A stretch of 22,373 bases of DNA, taken from the IMG/VR virus record IMGVR_UViG_3300047585_000215, positions 1-22,373 of that record; one strand, written 5' to 3'. This document shows, piece after piece, positions 14,383 to 21,803 of the stretch (position 1 is its first letter; every line of letters begins with the position of its first letter). The notes below the pieces were generated by a model. It had not been told where the DNA came from. It did no database searches and saw only the letters and a list, made by a program, of their open reading frames with translations. The position numbers were made by a program, and so were the translations under genes. The DNA is from a virus.

Positions 14383-15645
14383 ATGCGACGCAAGATCTAC
14401 TATCCGGCAGCGGCAGTCGAGCAAGGACTGCTGCAAATCAATCCGGGCGACGTCTTCTCCGAAACAGAGGAGAATCCGACGCTCCGCCGGGTGCGGCATC
14501 GCCGTTCGTATCCGGAGTCGATCGAGGCCGAGCAAGGACTGCTGCAGAACGTACCCGGCGACGTGTTCAGCGAAACCGACAGCCGGATGATGCCCCGGCG
14601 ATATCGCCATCGGCTGACCCATCCGGCCCCCGTCGAGTGCGAGCTGGGGCTGCCGGTTCCGACCGACGTTTTCTCCGAAACGCAGGAGAATCCGCGGTTG
14701 CGACGAACCTCGCACCGTCGGACGTACCCTGCTCCGGTGGACTGCGAGCTCGGCTTGCAGCTGCTCGGCGACGTGTTCAGCGAAACCGACGCGCTGCCGC
14801 GACACGTGCGAGCGCGGCACCATCGCAGCTATCCCGCGCCGGTGGAATGCGAGCTGGGCCTCCCCCTGCCCGGCGACGTGTTCAGCGAGACCGACGCGCG
14901 GATGATTCCCAAGCGGTCCCGCAATCGTCACATCTATCCGGAGCCGATCGAAACCGAAAAGAGGCTGCTACAGAACTGGCCGGGCGACGTGTTTTCGGAT
15001 CCGGTGCCGTACGCGATCTTGAAGCGGATTCGCCGCCGGCGCAGCTTCCCCGACCCGGTCGACTGCGAACACTGGCACGAGATCTATCCGGGCGACACCT
15101 TCACCGAAACGCAGGATCGCCCGGTCGCGATGCGGCTGCGGCACAAGAACATCTATCCCGAGCCGGTCGAGAACGAGCTAGGTCAACTGCAATGCTGGCC
15201 GGGCGATGTCTTTACCGAAACTGACCTGCGGATGATCCCGCGGGCCAAGCGGGTCTACCCCGAGCCCGTCGAGCAAGAACAAGGACTGCTGCCCGACTTC
15301 CCGGGTGACGTCTTCGCGGAGACCGACTGCCGGATGATTCCCCGCTGCAAGCGCAGCTGGGACGACCTGGCGATGCCGGACGCGTTCGCCCCCTACACGG
15401 GCCAACCGCCGATCGACGACGGACCGTTCTCCGACTGCGACCCGTGGCACGCCCGCCACAACGCCAACCGGATTCGCCCTTGGCTCCAGCCGGGGCTCGA
15501 AGCACACGAGATGACAGTGACGGTCCAGCGGCACCTGGGCGCGTTCTCCGGTGCGAAGGGCGGCTACTTGACCGTCCAGGCGACGCGGAGTGCCCGCCAC
15601 TTCACCGCCGTTCCCACTCGACAAGGCAACCTAACGGTCGACTGA
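14383..15645 (+). CDS. 420-aa protein of nine charged 34-37-residue repeats
   Basis: Unlike any family I recognise. Residues 6-325 are nine tandem units of 34-37 aa, starting at 6, 42, 79, 114, 149, 184, 221, 257 and 291. The consensus is YPxPVExELGLL, then three variable residues, PGDVFSETD, then xRMxPRRxRHRR. Each unit thus has a Pro-rich acidic front, an invariant-like GDVFxET core and a strongly basic end. Units 3-5 carry a cysteine (PVECELG, PVDCELG), as do some later ones. The tail (326-420) is Pro/Trp rich (NRIRPWLQPG), then beta-like (GAKGGYLTVQATRSARHFTAV). No signal peptide or membrane segment. It sits among small virion-type genes, so a fibre, spacer or nucleic-acid or polysaccharide-binding rod is possible; function unknown. 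Confidence 0.7.
   Translation: MRRKIYYPAAAVEQGLLQINPGDVFSETEENPTLRRVRHRRSYPESIEAEQGLLQNVPGDVFSETDSRMMPRRYRHRLTHPAPVECELGLPVPTDVFSETQENPRLRRTSHRRTYPAPVDCELGLQLLGDVFSETDALPRHVRARHHRSYPAPVECELGLPLPGDVFSETDARMIPKRSRNRHIYPEPIETEKRLLQNWPGDVFSDPVPYAILKRIRRRRSFPDPVDCEHWHEIYPGDTFTETQDRPVAMRLRHKNIYPEPVENELGQLQCWPGDVFTETDLRMIPRAKRVYPEPVEQEQGLLPDFPGDVFAETDCRMIPRCKRSWDDLAMPDAFAPYTGQPPIDDGPFSDCDPWHARHNANRIRPWLQPGLEAHEMTVTVQRHLGAFSGAKGGYLTVQATRSARHFTAVPTRQGNLTVD
14398..15357 (+). repeat. Nine tandem in-frame coding repeats of 102-111 bp
   Basis: The DNA encodes the nine protein units and still shows nucleotide similarity: the 20-mer acgtgttcagcgaaaccgac occurs at 14,561-14,580 and 14,771-14,790, and with one mismatch at 14,876-14,895. 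Unit lengths (34-37 codons) change only by whole codons, so the array is selected as protein. Partial DNA identity suggests expansion by recombination. Confidence 0.85.
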
Positions 15646-15646
15646 C

Positions 15647-15988
15647 ATGGCGTCCGCACAACTTTTCGTCGGCAACGACAACGATGTCTACCTGCAAGGT
15701 TACTTGCTCGCGGCAACCGGGGCGCCAGTAACCGACGCGCTGCCCGCCTTCACCGTCCACCTGTTGGGAGGCTTCGACGAAGACGGCAACCCGATTCCGG
15801 GCGAACCGATCCCCGGCCTGACGAATGTCTCCATGCCGGCCGTCAACGCGGTTCCGGGAGACTATCGCGGACTCTTGTCGGGAACCGAGGGGCTCACCGA
15901 GGGGAGCCAGTACTACATCACCGTCACTTTCACCAACTACAACGATTTCTTCGAGGGCTGGTTCACAGCCGCCACGCGTACGACTTAG
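15647..15988 (+). CDS. Unrecognised 113-aa beta-rich protein
   Basis: Begins one base after the stop of the repeat-protein gene. The sequence looks like a single immunoglobulin-like or carbohydrate-binding beta sandwich: AQLFVGNDNDVYLQGYLLAATG, FTVHLLGGFDEDGNPIPG, and SQYYITVTFTNYNDFFEGWFTA, with an acidic Asp/Asn-rich turn (DEDGNP) that could bind calcium. No family could be named. Tight spacing to the repeat protein suggests that the two act together, for example as a rod and its cap or receptor-binding tip. Confidence 0.6.
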   Translation: MASAQLFVGNDNDVYLQGYLLAATGAPVTDALPAFTVHLLGGFDEDGNPIPGEPIPGLTNVSMPAVNAVPGDYRGLLSGTEGLTEGSQYYITVTFTNYNDFFEGWFTAATRTT

Positions 15989-16053
15989 CGACGCACGTCT
16001 TTGTCGATCCCCGCTTCAATCGGACATCTGTCCGCCGAGATCCCATCCCGTTT

Positions 16054-16083
16054 CGGCCGGCCTCTGAGCGCTGGCCGCGTTTT
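16054..16083 (+). terminator. Possible weak terminator before the tail module
   Basis: cggcc (16,054-16,058) pairs with ggccg (16,073-16,077) and a short T-run (16,080-16,083) follows. The stem is short, so only partial termination is likely. A tight inverted repeat, cggaca-tc-tgtccg, lies at 16,021-16,034. Together they separate the accessory block from the tail genes. Confidence 0.3.
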
Positions 16084-16100
16084 AGCAACTCAAGCGTGAA

Positions 16101-16113
16101 GCGGCTAGCCCGC
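16101..16113 (+). repeat. GCGGC-type palindrome next to the tail-terminator start
   Basis: gcggctagcccgc precedes the ATG at 16,121 by 7 nt. It is an imperfect member of the palindrome group also seen at 4424, 5703, 5741 and 18,242. No Shine-Dalgarno sequence is visible here, so the leader itself may matter for initiation. Confidence 0.4.
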
Positions 16114-16120
16114 AAAAAAT

Positions 16121-16585
16121 ATGGCAGACGCGGTTGTCTATCGAGCGATGGAGGACATTCAGAGCGCGATTCAAGGCGCGATCACGGGCGGCACGCTGGT
16201 CGGCCTGAGCACCTCGAACGTCGTGATTCAGAAGGTGCCGAGCGATCGGAACCAGTCGCTGCCGTGCGTGATCATCGCGTTCGCGAGCGAAGAGTTGCCG
16301 CCCTCCGGCGTCAACGACCAGGACGACGTGACCTACAACATCCTGGTCGCGCTGGTCAACAACGACAACCAGAATCAGTTTGCGAATTACGAGCAGGAAC
16401 TCAACTGGCGGCAGAATGTGCGGCGACTGTTTCACATGAAGCAGCTGGGTCCGCTCACAACCGAGAGCATTAAAACGTTTGTCAAGCCCCTCGTGACCGT
16501 CGATCCGTCCGCGTGGTACGCGAACTTGTTCCTGTCGATGCTCTTGATTCAGGCGACGTGCCGCGAAGTGCGTACGCAGGGATGA
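16121..16585 (+). CDS. Putative tail terminator/completion protein, 154 aa
   Basis: The size, position ahead of the tail tube, and layout fit the ring that caps the tail tube and joins head and tail (lambda gpU or similar). The sequence starts with a helix MADAVVYRAMEDIQSAIQGAI, then strands NVVIQKVPSDRNQSLPCVIIAFASEE and DDVTYNILVALVNND, then helix ANYEQELNWRQNVRRLF and a closing strand SAWYANLFLSMLLIQATCREV. This alpha-beta-alpha-beta order is shared by the gpU-like family. The stop overlaps the next ATG. Moderate confidence because the family has little sequence conservation. Confidence 0.55.
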   Translation: MADAVVYRAMEDIQSAIQGAITGGTLVGLSTSNVVIQKVPSDRNQSLPCVIIAFASEELPPSGVNDQDDVTYNILVALVNNDNQNQFANYEQELNWRQNVRRLFHMKQLGPLTTESIKTFVKPLVTVDPSAWYANLFLSMLLIQATCREVRTQG

Positions 16586-16905
16586 ACCCGATGTCCGAAC
16601 CGCAAATGTTGATCTACGCCCAATGCGGCCGCCGTCACTATCCGACCGACGACCTGGCCGCCAACGTCGCCGCCTACCGGCAAGCGTTCGGTTTGCCCGA
16701 GACGACCAGGCTGGTTGGCCGCGTGCATCGGAAGTTCGACACAGCTCGGAATCCGATCGACGCCGGCGAACCGATCGAAGTCGCATTGGCCAGCGCAGCG
16801 GAATTGACAGCTAAAGCCGCGAGAAACCAGGCCCGCCCCGCGACCAAGCCGAGCCCCACCAATCTCGGACCGGGCACCAAGCCGAGCGAGGAGGCCCAGC
16901 CGTGA
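16582..16905 (+). CDS. Unrecognised 107-aa tail-region protein
   Basis: The ATG at 16,582 overlaps the previous stop (ATGA); an ATG at 16,591 is an alternative. The folded part is short, QMLIYAQCGRRHYPTDDLAANVAAYRQAFGLPET then LVGRVHRKFDTARNPIDAGEPIEVAL, followed by a Lys/Ala/Pro-rich tail. No known family. It overlaps the next gene as well, so the two are translated in step with the tail genes. Confidence 0.6.
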   Translation: MNPMSEPQMLIYAQCGRRHYPTDDLAANVAAYRQAFGLPETTRLVGRVHRKFDTARNPIDAGEPIEVALASAAELTAKAARNQARPATKPSPTNLGPGTKPSEEAQP

Positions 16906-17216
16906 CGACTGCCCCCATTCCCGTTGAACAGTTGGGCAACTGGCTCGGAGACCTCCTCGCCGCTCTCAACAATCTCGACGGGCAGACCGCAGACGACGAG
17001 AGTTCCACCGCCGTCCTCGACGGCGCGACGACGGTCCCCTCCCCGTTTCAGCCGACGTCGGCCAAGTGTCTCAAGACCGTCGCCCAAACTTTTCCCCGAT
17101 CCGGCAGCTCCCATCGGAGTGCCGCGAAACCGACACCGGACTTCAACAATTCGCCAACCGCGCGGGCCGCAGCGCGGCTGCGGGACCAGATCATTCACAA
17201 CCTCGGCACGCGTTAG
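16902..17216 (+). CDS. Unrecognised 104-aa low-complexity protein
   Basis: GTG start at 16,902 overlapping the previous stop (GTGA). Only the first 30 residues (VEQLGNWLGDLLAALNNLDG) form a likely amphipathic helix; the rest is Ser/Thr/Pro/Ala rich and ends with a second helix, ARAAARLRDQIIHNLG. It might be a small assembly factor or linker between terminator and tube. No family recognised, and the coding call rests on the overlap and absence of a better frame. Confidence 0.5.
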   Translation: MTTAPIPVEQLGNWLGDLLAALNNLDGQTADDESSTAVLDGATTVPSPFQPTSAKCLKTVAQTFPRSGSSHRSAAKPTPDFNNSPTARAAARLRDQIIHNLGTR

Positions 17217-17306
17217 CCCACGCTTGACCCGGCAGATCGGCGCGAATGCCGAGCCCGCCGGGCAATCGGTCACGCTGCGTCGGCACCACAAAGGACAAGA
17301 AAGATA

Positions 17307-18224
17307 ATGACCGCTTCCATCGGCTATGCCTCACAGATGGCGCTTTCCGCGACGTCGTCGTTTTCCAGTTCGTCGCTGTGGCTGGAATTCGTCAGCGAAT
17401 CGATCACCGCGCAGCGCACCTTCAGCGACAGCCCGGGCATTCGCGGCACCCGTTCGTACTCGCAGGAACGCGTGCGGACGATGCCGTACAAAGTCAGCGG
17501 CACAGTCAACCTGCTGTGCGACATTCACAGCATGGACACGCTCTTGGGATACATCCTGGGCACGGGGCCGACGTCTTCGGTCTACTCCCTCACCGACACG
17601 CTGCCGTCCTTCTATTTGATGATCGATCGCGTGGCCCAGGTCTTCACGTACGGCCCCTGCTACGTGGGCAAGGCGACGTTCAGCGCCTCGCCGCAAGACG
17701 CGCAGCTCAAGTGTGCCCTCGAGGTCGAAGCCGAAACCGAATCGGTGGGCTCGGCCGGCTCGTTCCCCAGCGGCATGACGGTCGACACCAACCGCCCGTT
17801 CATCTACTCCGATGCGGCCTTCAACGTTCTGGGAAGCACGAGCGTCTCGGGATTCAGCTGGGAGCTGACGATCGACAACAACCTGCTTGCCGACCGGTTC
17901 GTCAACGAACTCACACGCTCGCAGATTCCGACCACGGATCGGCACGTGACGGTGAAGATGAGCACGCCGTGGACGAGCGCACAAACCTCGCTCTACAACA
18001 TCGCGGCCGCCTCGTTCGGCGCGGCGACGGCCGTCTTCTCGAATGCCGAGGAAACGATCAGCTCGACCCAGTCGGTGCTGACGTTTTCGACTCCGTACCT
18101 GATGTGGCCGGGCAAGTCCCCCGTCGTCAGCAAAAAGGGGGACGAAATCAAGCTCGAGATCGACGCCAAAGCCGCGAAGACCGGATCGTCCCTCGAACTC
18201 AGCGTCACCAACGCCCACGGGTAG
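17307..18224 (+). CDS. Major tail tube protein
   Basis: 305 aa, with an AAGGA-type RBS (17,291-17,295) about 11 nt upstream. Stacked hexameric rings of this protein form the tail tube through which DNA passes. The sequence is beta-rich, with LWLEFVSESITAQRTF, SYSQERVRTMPYKVSGTVNLL, GYILGTGP, ALEVEAETESVG, SGFSWELTIDNNLLA and RHVTVKMSTP, a two-sheet barrel with long loops. The place directly before the frameshifted chaperone and tape measure is the usual one for tubes. A final beta-strand region (residues 262-301) could be an extra surface domain. Assigned mainly by synteny. Confidence 0.7.
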   Translation: MTASIGYASQMALSATSSFSSSSLWLEFVSESITAQRTFSDSPGIRGTRSYSQERVRTMPYKVSGTVNLLCDIHSMDTLLGYILGTGPTSSVYSLTDTLPSFYLMIDRVAQVFTYGPCYVGKATFSASPQDAQLKCALEVEAETESVGSAGSFPSGMTVDTNRPFIYSDAAFNVLGSTSVSGFSWELTIDNNLLADRFVNELTRSQIPTTDRHVTVKMSTPWTSAQTSLYNIAAASFGAATAVFSNAEETISSTQSVLTFSTPYLMWPGKSPVVSKKGDEIKLEIDAKAAKTGSSLELSVTNAHG

Positions 18225-18335
18225 GCACAGCCTACCTTCCTGCGGGCAAGCCGCATGTGGCCGCCTTGCGCGTGGCATCCGGGCAGCGTTCTTTATTTGA
18301 CCTTGGACTTTGAACCTTGGACTTTGGACTAAAAA
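18225..18335. repeat. Repeat-rich gap between tail tube and chaperone
   Basis: The gap holds gtagg-cacag-cctac (18,221-18,235, overlapping the tube stop), gcgggcaagccgc (18,242-18,254), and two direct copies of ccttggacttt (18,301-18,311 and 18,315-18,325) just before the chaperone ATG. No gene is present. A ccttggacttt repeat so close to a start replaces any normal RBS. Confidence 0.55.
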
Positions 18336-18725
18336 ATGACCATCGGTTTCATCGACGACGGATACACGGTTTCGGGTTACGTGAAGGAGGCTCCGGGCCT
18401 GCACGCGGCCGTGGCGTTCACCTACCGGGCGGCAACGGCCGGCGATCGGGCCGCCGTTTATGGCAACGGCTTCGACAATCTGCAGGCTGACAAAAAGGTC
18501 GAGCGCGTGGCTGCCTTTCTTGCCAAGGCGATCAAGAACTGGGACTTGAAGAACGCCAAGGGCGAAGCCGTGCCGCACGACGGCGCGACCTTGCGCAAGT
18601 TGCCGGTGACGCTTTACGACCGGCTGCAGGCGATCGTGTTTCAGCTCGAGCCGTCGGATTCGCAGCCGTCGCACGAGTCGTCGGACGAATCGCAATCGGT
18701 GGAGGCCGGCGCCCCAAACTCGTAA
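18336..18725 (+). CDS. Tail assembly chaperone, upper frame (gpG-like)
   Basis: 129 aa. It binds the tape measure during tail assembly and is absent from the finished tail in related phages. It lies between tail tube and tape measure, is helical (NLQADKKVERVAAFLAKAIKNWDL, TLYDRLQAIVFQLEPSD) and ends in a Ser/Asp/Glu tail, all usual for the upper product. The slippery CCCAAAC sits at codons 126-128, immediately before the last sense codon and stop. No Shine-Dalgarno sequence is evident upstream; a ccttggacttt repeat lies there instead. Confidence 0.7.
   Translation: MTIGFIDDGYTVSGYVKEAPGLHAAVAFTYRAATAGDRAAVYGNGFDNLQADKKVERVAAFLAKAIKNWDLKNAKGEAVPHDGATLRKLPVTLYDRLQAIVFQLEPSDSQPSHESSDESQSVEAGAPNS
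18713..18719 (+). promoter_or_regulatory. Programmed -1 ribosomal frameshift site (CCCAAAC)
   Basis: In the upper frame the bases read C CCA AAC TCG TAA, an X XXY YYZ heptamer ending 3 nt before the stop codon. A -1 slip reads CCC AAA CTC GTA AGC GGG GTG and continues through the lower frame to 19,123, giving a predicted fusion of about 262 aa. The -1 frame has no stop from 18,608 onward. An 8-nt spacer leads to a stem: ggggtgt (18,728-18,734) with atacccc (18,748-18,754), seven pairs including one G-U. Signal, spacer and stem all have usual geometry. Confidence 0.75.
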
Positions 18726-18730
18726 GCGGG

Positions 18731-19123
18731 GTGTTGCTACTCAAGCGATACCCCCAGGTTGCCCGCCGAGACTGCCAGAAATGTCACGAATGGCTCTACA
18801 ACGAGAAGACCGGCGCGATCGACACGACGGCCGACGGCAAGCCGCTGCGCCGGCCGGCCAAAGGCTTCGTTTCGGTCCCCCCCTGCCGGCAAAAGGAAAA
18901 CGGCTGCCCCAAGGGGACGCCCGAGCAGCCGAAATCGCTCACCCGGCAAAACCAAAAGGCCTACGCCCACTACCTGCAATGTAAGGCCACCGGCCAGTTC
19001 CCGGACGACTCGATCGTGAAATACCACGCCGGCCTGATCCGCGAAGTTGAAGAGTACATCGAAGAAGCCCGGCACGAGCACCTGGAAGAACTGCTCGAAG
19101 CCGTGCTGACGAGGACGATTTGA
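18731..19123 (+). CDS. Tail assembly chaperone, lower frame (gpT-like) with Cys cluster
   Basis: Most likely made only as the -1 frameshift extension of the upper gene (joined at 18,719); GTG 18,731 is a possible but poorly supported independent start. From that GTG the product has 130 aa. Residues 15 and 18 (RDCQKC) and 52 and 59 (PPCRQKENGC) give four cysteines fit for zinc, not typical of known T domains. The C-terminal part is a charged helix, REVEEYIEEARHEHLEELLEAV, that could contact the tape measure. Its stop overlaps the tape measure start by one base (TGATG). Confidence 0.65.
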   Translation: MLLLKRYPQVARRDCQKCHEWLYNEKTGAIDTTADGKPLRRPAKGFVSVPPCRQKENGCPKGTPEQPKSLTRQNQKAYAHYLQCKATGQFPDDSIVKYHAGLIREVEEYIEEARHEHLEELLEAVLTRTI

Positions 19124-21276
19124 TGCCGAATGCTCTCGACACGATCGGCCGCGCACTGGCCGGCCCCCCCGACAAGTCGAGGGTCATGGAACTCAAGCTG
19201 AAGATGGTCGCAGACAGCGGCAACGATGCTGTCCTCAAGCAGCTTACGACTCAAGTCCACGACGCTTTCGACAAAATGGTCAAGGACACCGAGCATCTCG
19301 GCGAGAAGCTCGTTAAGAAGTCGCACGGATGGGCTAAGTCGATCGGCGAGTCAATGTCCAAGGCGCTCGAGAAGGCGAGCGCCCAAGTCGAGAAGCTTGA
19401 AGCCAAAGCGTCGTCTCAACGAGAGTCACCGAAGACAGAAGGCTCCTCGCCCGAGAGTCGTGAGTCCAAGCACTCGGAGAGCGAACCTGAGGCGCATCCG
19501 GAGCCGGCGAAGCCGTCTAACAACCCACAAGCCGAGGCATCGGGACGCTCCCAGGAAGTCTCTAAGGAGAAAAAGAGCGAGGAACCAGCCGGAAAGGAGA
19601 AAACGTCCCGGGTCGAGAACGTCCTGATCGTCGCCGAAAAGGGCGTCAGTTTCACGAAGCATGTGTCTGCGGCCTTCGATTCAGAAAAAGGAAAGCTCGA
19701 AAGGGCTGAGGAGGTTGTCGGAGCCGCCAAAGATGCCCACGAGCTCTACAAGACGGGCAAGGAACTCTTTGACTCATTCAAAGGAGGAGCGAAAACAGCC
19801 GCGACTGTTGCCAACACAGCGGAAACGGCGACAACTGCTGTCGGCCTGGGCGGTACCATCAAGAATCTCGGCGGCACAGCATTGGCCGGCCTTGGTGGCT
19901 GGGGCGGAATTGGGGCGGCGGCCCAAATCGCGGGCATCGGCGCAGTGGCTGTGGCCGGCGGCGTGGCTCTCCACGACGGTGTCAAGCTTCTCCTAAATAA
20001 GGTCGGCTTCCTGGGCGGCCACTTCGACACGCTGTCGGGCACGGTGCTTGAATGGAATGAGTCCACGAAGCGAAGCGCGGAAATCGAAAAGAAGATCGCC
20101 GAAACGCAGGAGGCCCACCAGCAGGCGCTCGAGCAGATGCAACGCAATCAGCAGAACACCCGTTCTGTGTACGAGGCACGCGCGCGGATCGAAGAAGCCG
20201 AACAGTTCAAACGAGAAGCTGTCGGCATGGTTCCGACCGCAGCCCGCTATGCGAAGCGCCTCGCGAGTGACAAGCAACAAGTCGGAACCGAGCGCGAGTT
20301 GCAAAAGGAGGACAAAGCTTTTGCCCGCGACGATCGGCTCTTCGCCAAAGAGAGGTACGCGGCAAAGTTTGACGAGAAAGGACGAGCGCAGGATTCAGCG
20401 GCGGATGTCGCCAGCAAGACGAAGCAGAACAACGAACAACGGAAATCCAAGGCCCTCGGTCCAGTAGACCTCCAGGAGCAGCTGCTGCAGGAAGAGAAGG
20501 CCGTCAAATTGGCTAATGACCTGCGTAACCTCGCAAGAGACCGCTCCGCGGAATTACAAAATCAACTTCAAACGATGGAACAGCAAGTTCGAGCCGCCAA
20601 ACACCAAGTCGCTGCCGCCCAAGAGCAGGTCAAGGCCGAGCAGGACAAGGTAAATTCGCAAAAGGCGCACCTGTCCATGCTCGCGCAGGGCGAACAGAAA
20701 TCGGCAGCAACGATTCTGAAGAAATTCAACCAAACAAAGCATCTGAATCGTGATGATGCCCTGACGCTGCAAAAGCTGGGGATCACTCAAGGCGAGATTG
20801 GAAGGGCTATCAACGCGACTTTGGCGAAGGGCCTCGATCCGGAGTTTGCCAAGCAATTCAAAGCTGCAGGCGGAGAAGAGGGCTTGGACCTGGCCCAACA
20901 ACATCTTAAAGATTCAACCGAAGATCTGGCCGCGGCGCAGAAAGAAGCGGAAGACACTTTCGATGACTTGATGGATTCGATTTGGGATTTCGCGGGTGCC
21001 ACCGACACTGCTGTGGCCGCGCTAAAGAAATATGAAGGCACCAAAGCCGACAAAGAGGGCTATAGTCGTCCGGACGATCTTCGCCCGGGTGAGAAGCCGA
21101 AAGAAACGCAAAGCGCCGTTCAGACCGTTAAGGACGCAATCCAAGCCAGCCAAGCTGATTTCGCCGCCGCCATTAAGGAGATCGGAAACGCAATGGCGAC
21201 CGGCGCAAAGAAAAACGCCGCAGATCTCCGAGGCGTGGCGGTACAGCTCAACCAAGCGCACAAAGTGGGCAGCTGA
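19123..21276 (+). CDS. Tape measure protein
   Basis: 717 aa from the ATG at 19,123, which shares its first base with the previous stop; the TTG three bases upstream is a poorer start. Such proteins set tail length and enter the host membrane on infection. Residues about 20-97 are helical and charged, 98-162 a Ser/Glu/Pro/Lys linker, 225-285 a Gly/Ala-rich hydrophobic stretch (LAGLGGWGGIGAAAQIAGIG) likely to cross a membrane, and about 305-600 a long coiled coil with many Gln/Glu/Lys heptads. No peptidase or lysozyme domain is seen. At roughly 0.15 nm per residue the tail would be near 108 nm, a moderate siphovirus length. Confidence 0.82.
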   Translation: MPNALDTIGRALAGPPDKSRVMELKLKMVADSGNDAVLKQLTTQVHDAFDKMVKDTEHLGEKLVKKSHGWAKSIGESMSKALEKASAQVEKLEAKASSQRESPKTEGSSPESRESKHSESEPEAHPEPAKPSNNPQAEASGRSQEVSKEKKSEEPAGKEKTSRVENVLIVAEKGVSFTKHVSAAFDSEKGKLERAEEVVGAAKDAHELYKTGKELFDSFKGGAKTAATVANTAETATTAVGLGGTIKNLGGTALAGLGGWGGIGAAAQIAGIGAVAVAGGVALHDGVKLLLNKVGFLGGHFDTLSGTVLEWNESTKRSAEIEKKIAETQEAHQQALEQMQRNQQNTRSVYEARARIEEAEQFKREAVGMVPTAARYAKRLASDKQQVGTERELQKEDKAFARDDRLFAKERYAAKFDEKGRAQDSAADVASKTKQNNEQRKSKALGPVDLQEQLLQEEKAVKLANDLRNLARDRSAELQNQLQTMEQQVRAAKHQVAAAQEQVKAEQDKVNSQKAHLSMLAQGEQKSAATILKKFNQTKHLNRDDALTLQKLGITQGEIGRAINATLAKGLDPEFAKQFKAAGGEEGLDLAQQHLKDSTEDLAAAQKEAEDTFDDLMDSIWDFAGATDTAVAALKKYEGTKADKEGYSRPDDLRPGEKPKETQSAVQTVKDAIQASQADFAAAIKEIGNAMATGAKKNAADLRGVAVQLNQAHKVGS

Positions 21277-21426
21277 GTGCGTCGCAATCCGCCTCACTGG
21301 AGTGACGCCCCCATCCCGTTGAAAAAGGCACTTGTTGAAGTCACGACCCGCATTACTAATGCGATCCTCACATGGCCCGTTTGAACCGCCTTGTAGCCCC
21401 GCAGACAGAAGGGCATGCACCAAGCG
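21277..21426. other. 150-bp gap between tape measure and antisense gene
   Basis: No gene on either strand. tcact-gg-agtga (21,294-21,305) and cgcatt-act-aatgcg (21,349-21,363) are small inverted repeats. On the minus strand the second is followed about 20 nt later by a T-run, so it might help end the antisense transcript, but the spacing is poor for an intrinsic terminator. Confidence 0.35.
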
Positions 21427-21732
21427 TCATTTGCTCCCTTTGTTAGCCTTTTGGGCATCGCTCAACTGTTTCAAATAGGCTTCCTGATGCTCGTGCGACA
21501 TGCGATCCATCATTTCTGCGTCGGGATTCTTCGGCGTGGGCAGTACGTAGTCCCTGACGACCGTCCAGAGAATTGGCACAAGAATGACGGCTGCGACAGC
21601 GCCAATAACAAACTTCGCGATCAGATTTATGGGAGTGCTGCGGATCTTCCGACCGCATTGAGGGCACGTGTACGCGTTGCGACTGACGTTCGCGCCGCAA
21701 TCGGGACATGGCATCAGGTTCGAGCTGTTCAT
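21427..21732 (-). CDS. Zinc-ribbon, single-pass membrane protein (antisense moron)
   Basis: 101 aa. An RBS-like AAAGGG lies 7 nt upstream. Residues 9-26 form a short zinc ribbon, CPDCGANVSRNAYTCPQC (C9, C12, C23, C26), followed by a basic stretch (RKIRSTP) and one hydrophobic helix (about 35-62, INLIAKFVIGAVAAVILVPILW). The C-terminal tail is charged and helical (DAEMMDRMSHEHQEAYLKQL). The inside-positive rule suggests that the ribbon faces the cytoplasm. Small zinc-ribbon/TM proteins of this type are common in host genomes with mostly unknown roles. Alone on the minus strand in the tail operon it is probably a moron expressed in lysogeny; an envelope or superinfection function is a guess. 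Confidence 0.75.
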   Translation of the reverse strand: MNSSNLMPCPDCGANVSRNAYTCPQCGRKIRSTPINLIAKFVIGAVAAVILVPILWTVVRDYVLPTPKNPDAEMMDRMSHEHQEAYLKQLSDAQKANKGSK

Positions 21733-21803
21733 CGCAAAACCCTTTCGTTCGATTTAGCGTTCGTGTGCCCAAGGGTCGGGCACGATTCCTTGACAATGCA
21801 CGC

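Noticed and set aside
14398-15357. CRISPR-like array in the nine-repeat region
   Set aside because: The repeats are in frame, change length by codons, drift in sequence and have no unique spacers; it is a coding tandem repeat.
17331-18695. 454-aa minus-strand frame opposite tail tube and chaperone
   Set aside because: Arg/Val-rich composition typical of GC-rich antisense frames, and it crosses two well-supported + strand genes.
19120-19122. TTG start for the tape measure
   Set aside because: The adjacent ATG at 19,123 overlaps the upstream stop as TGATG, the usual coupled arrangement.
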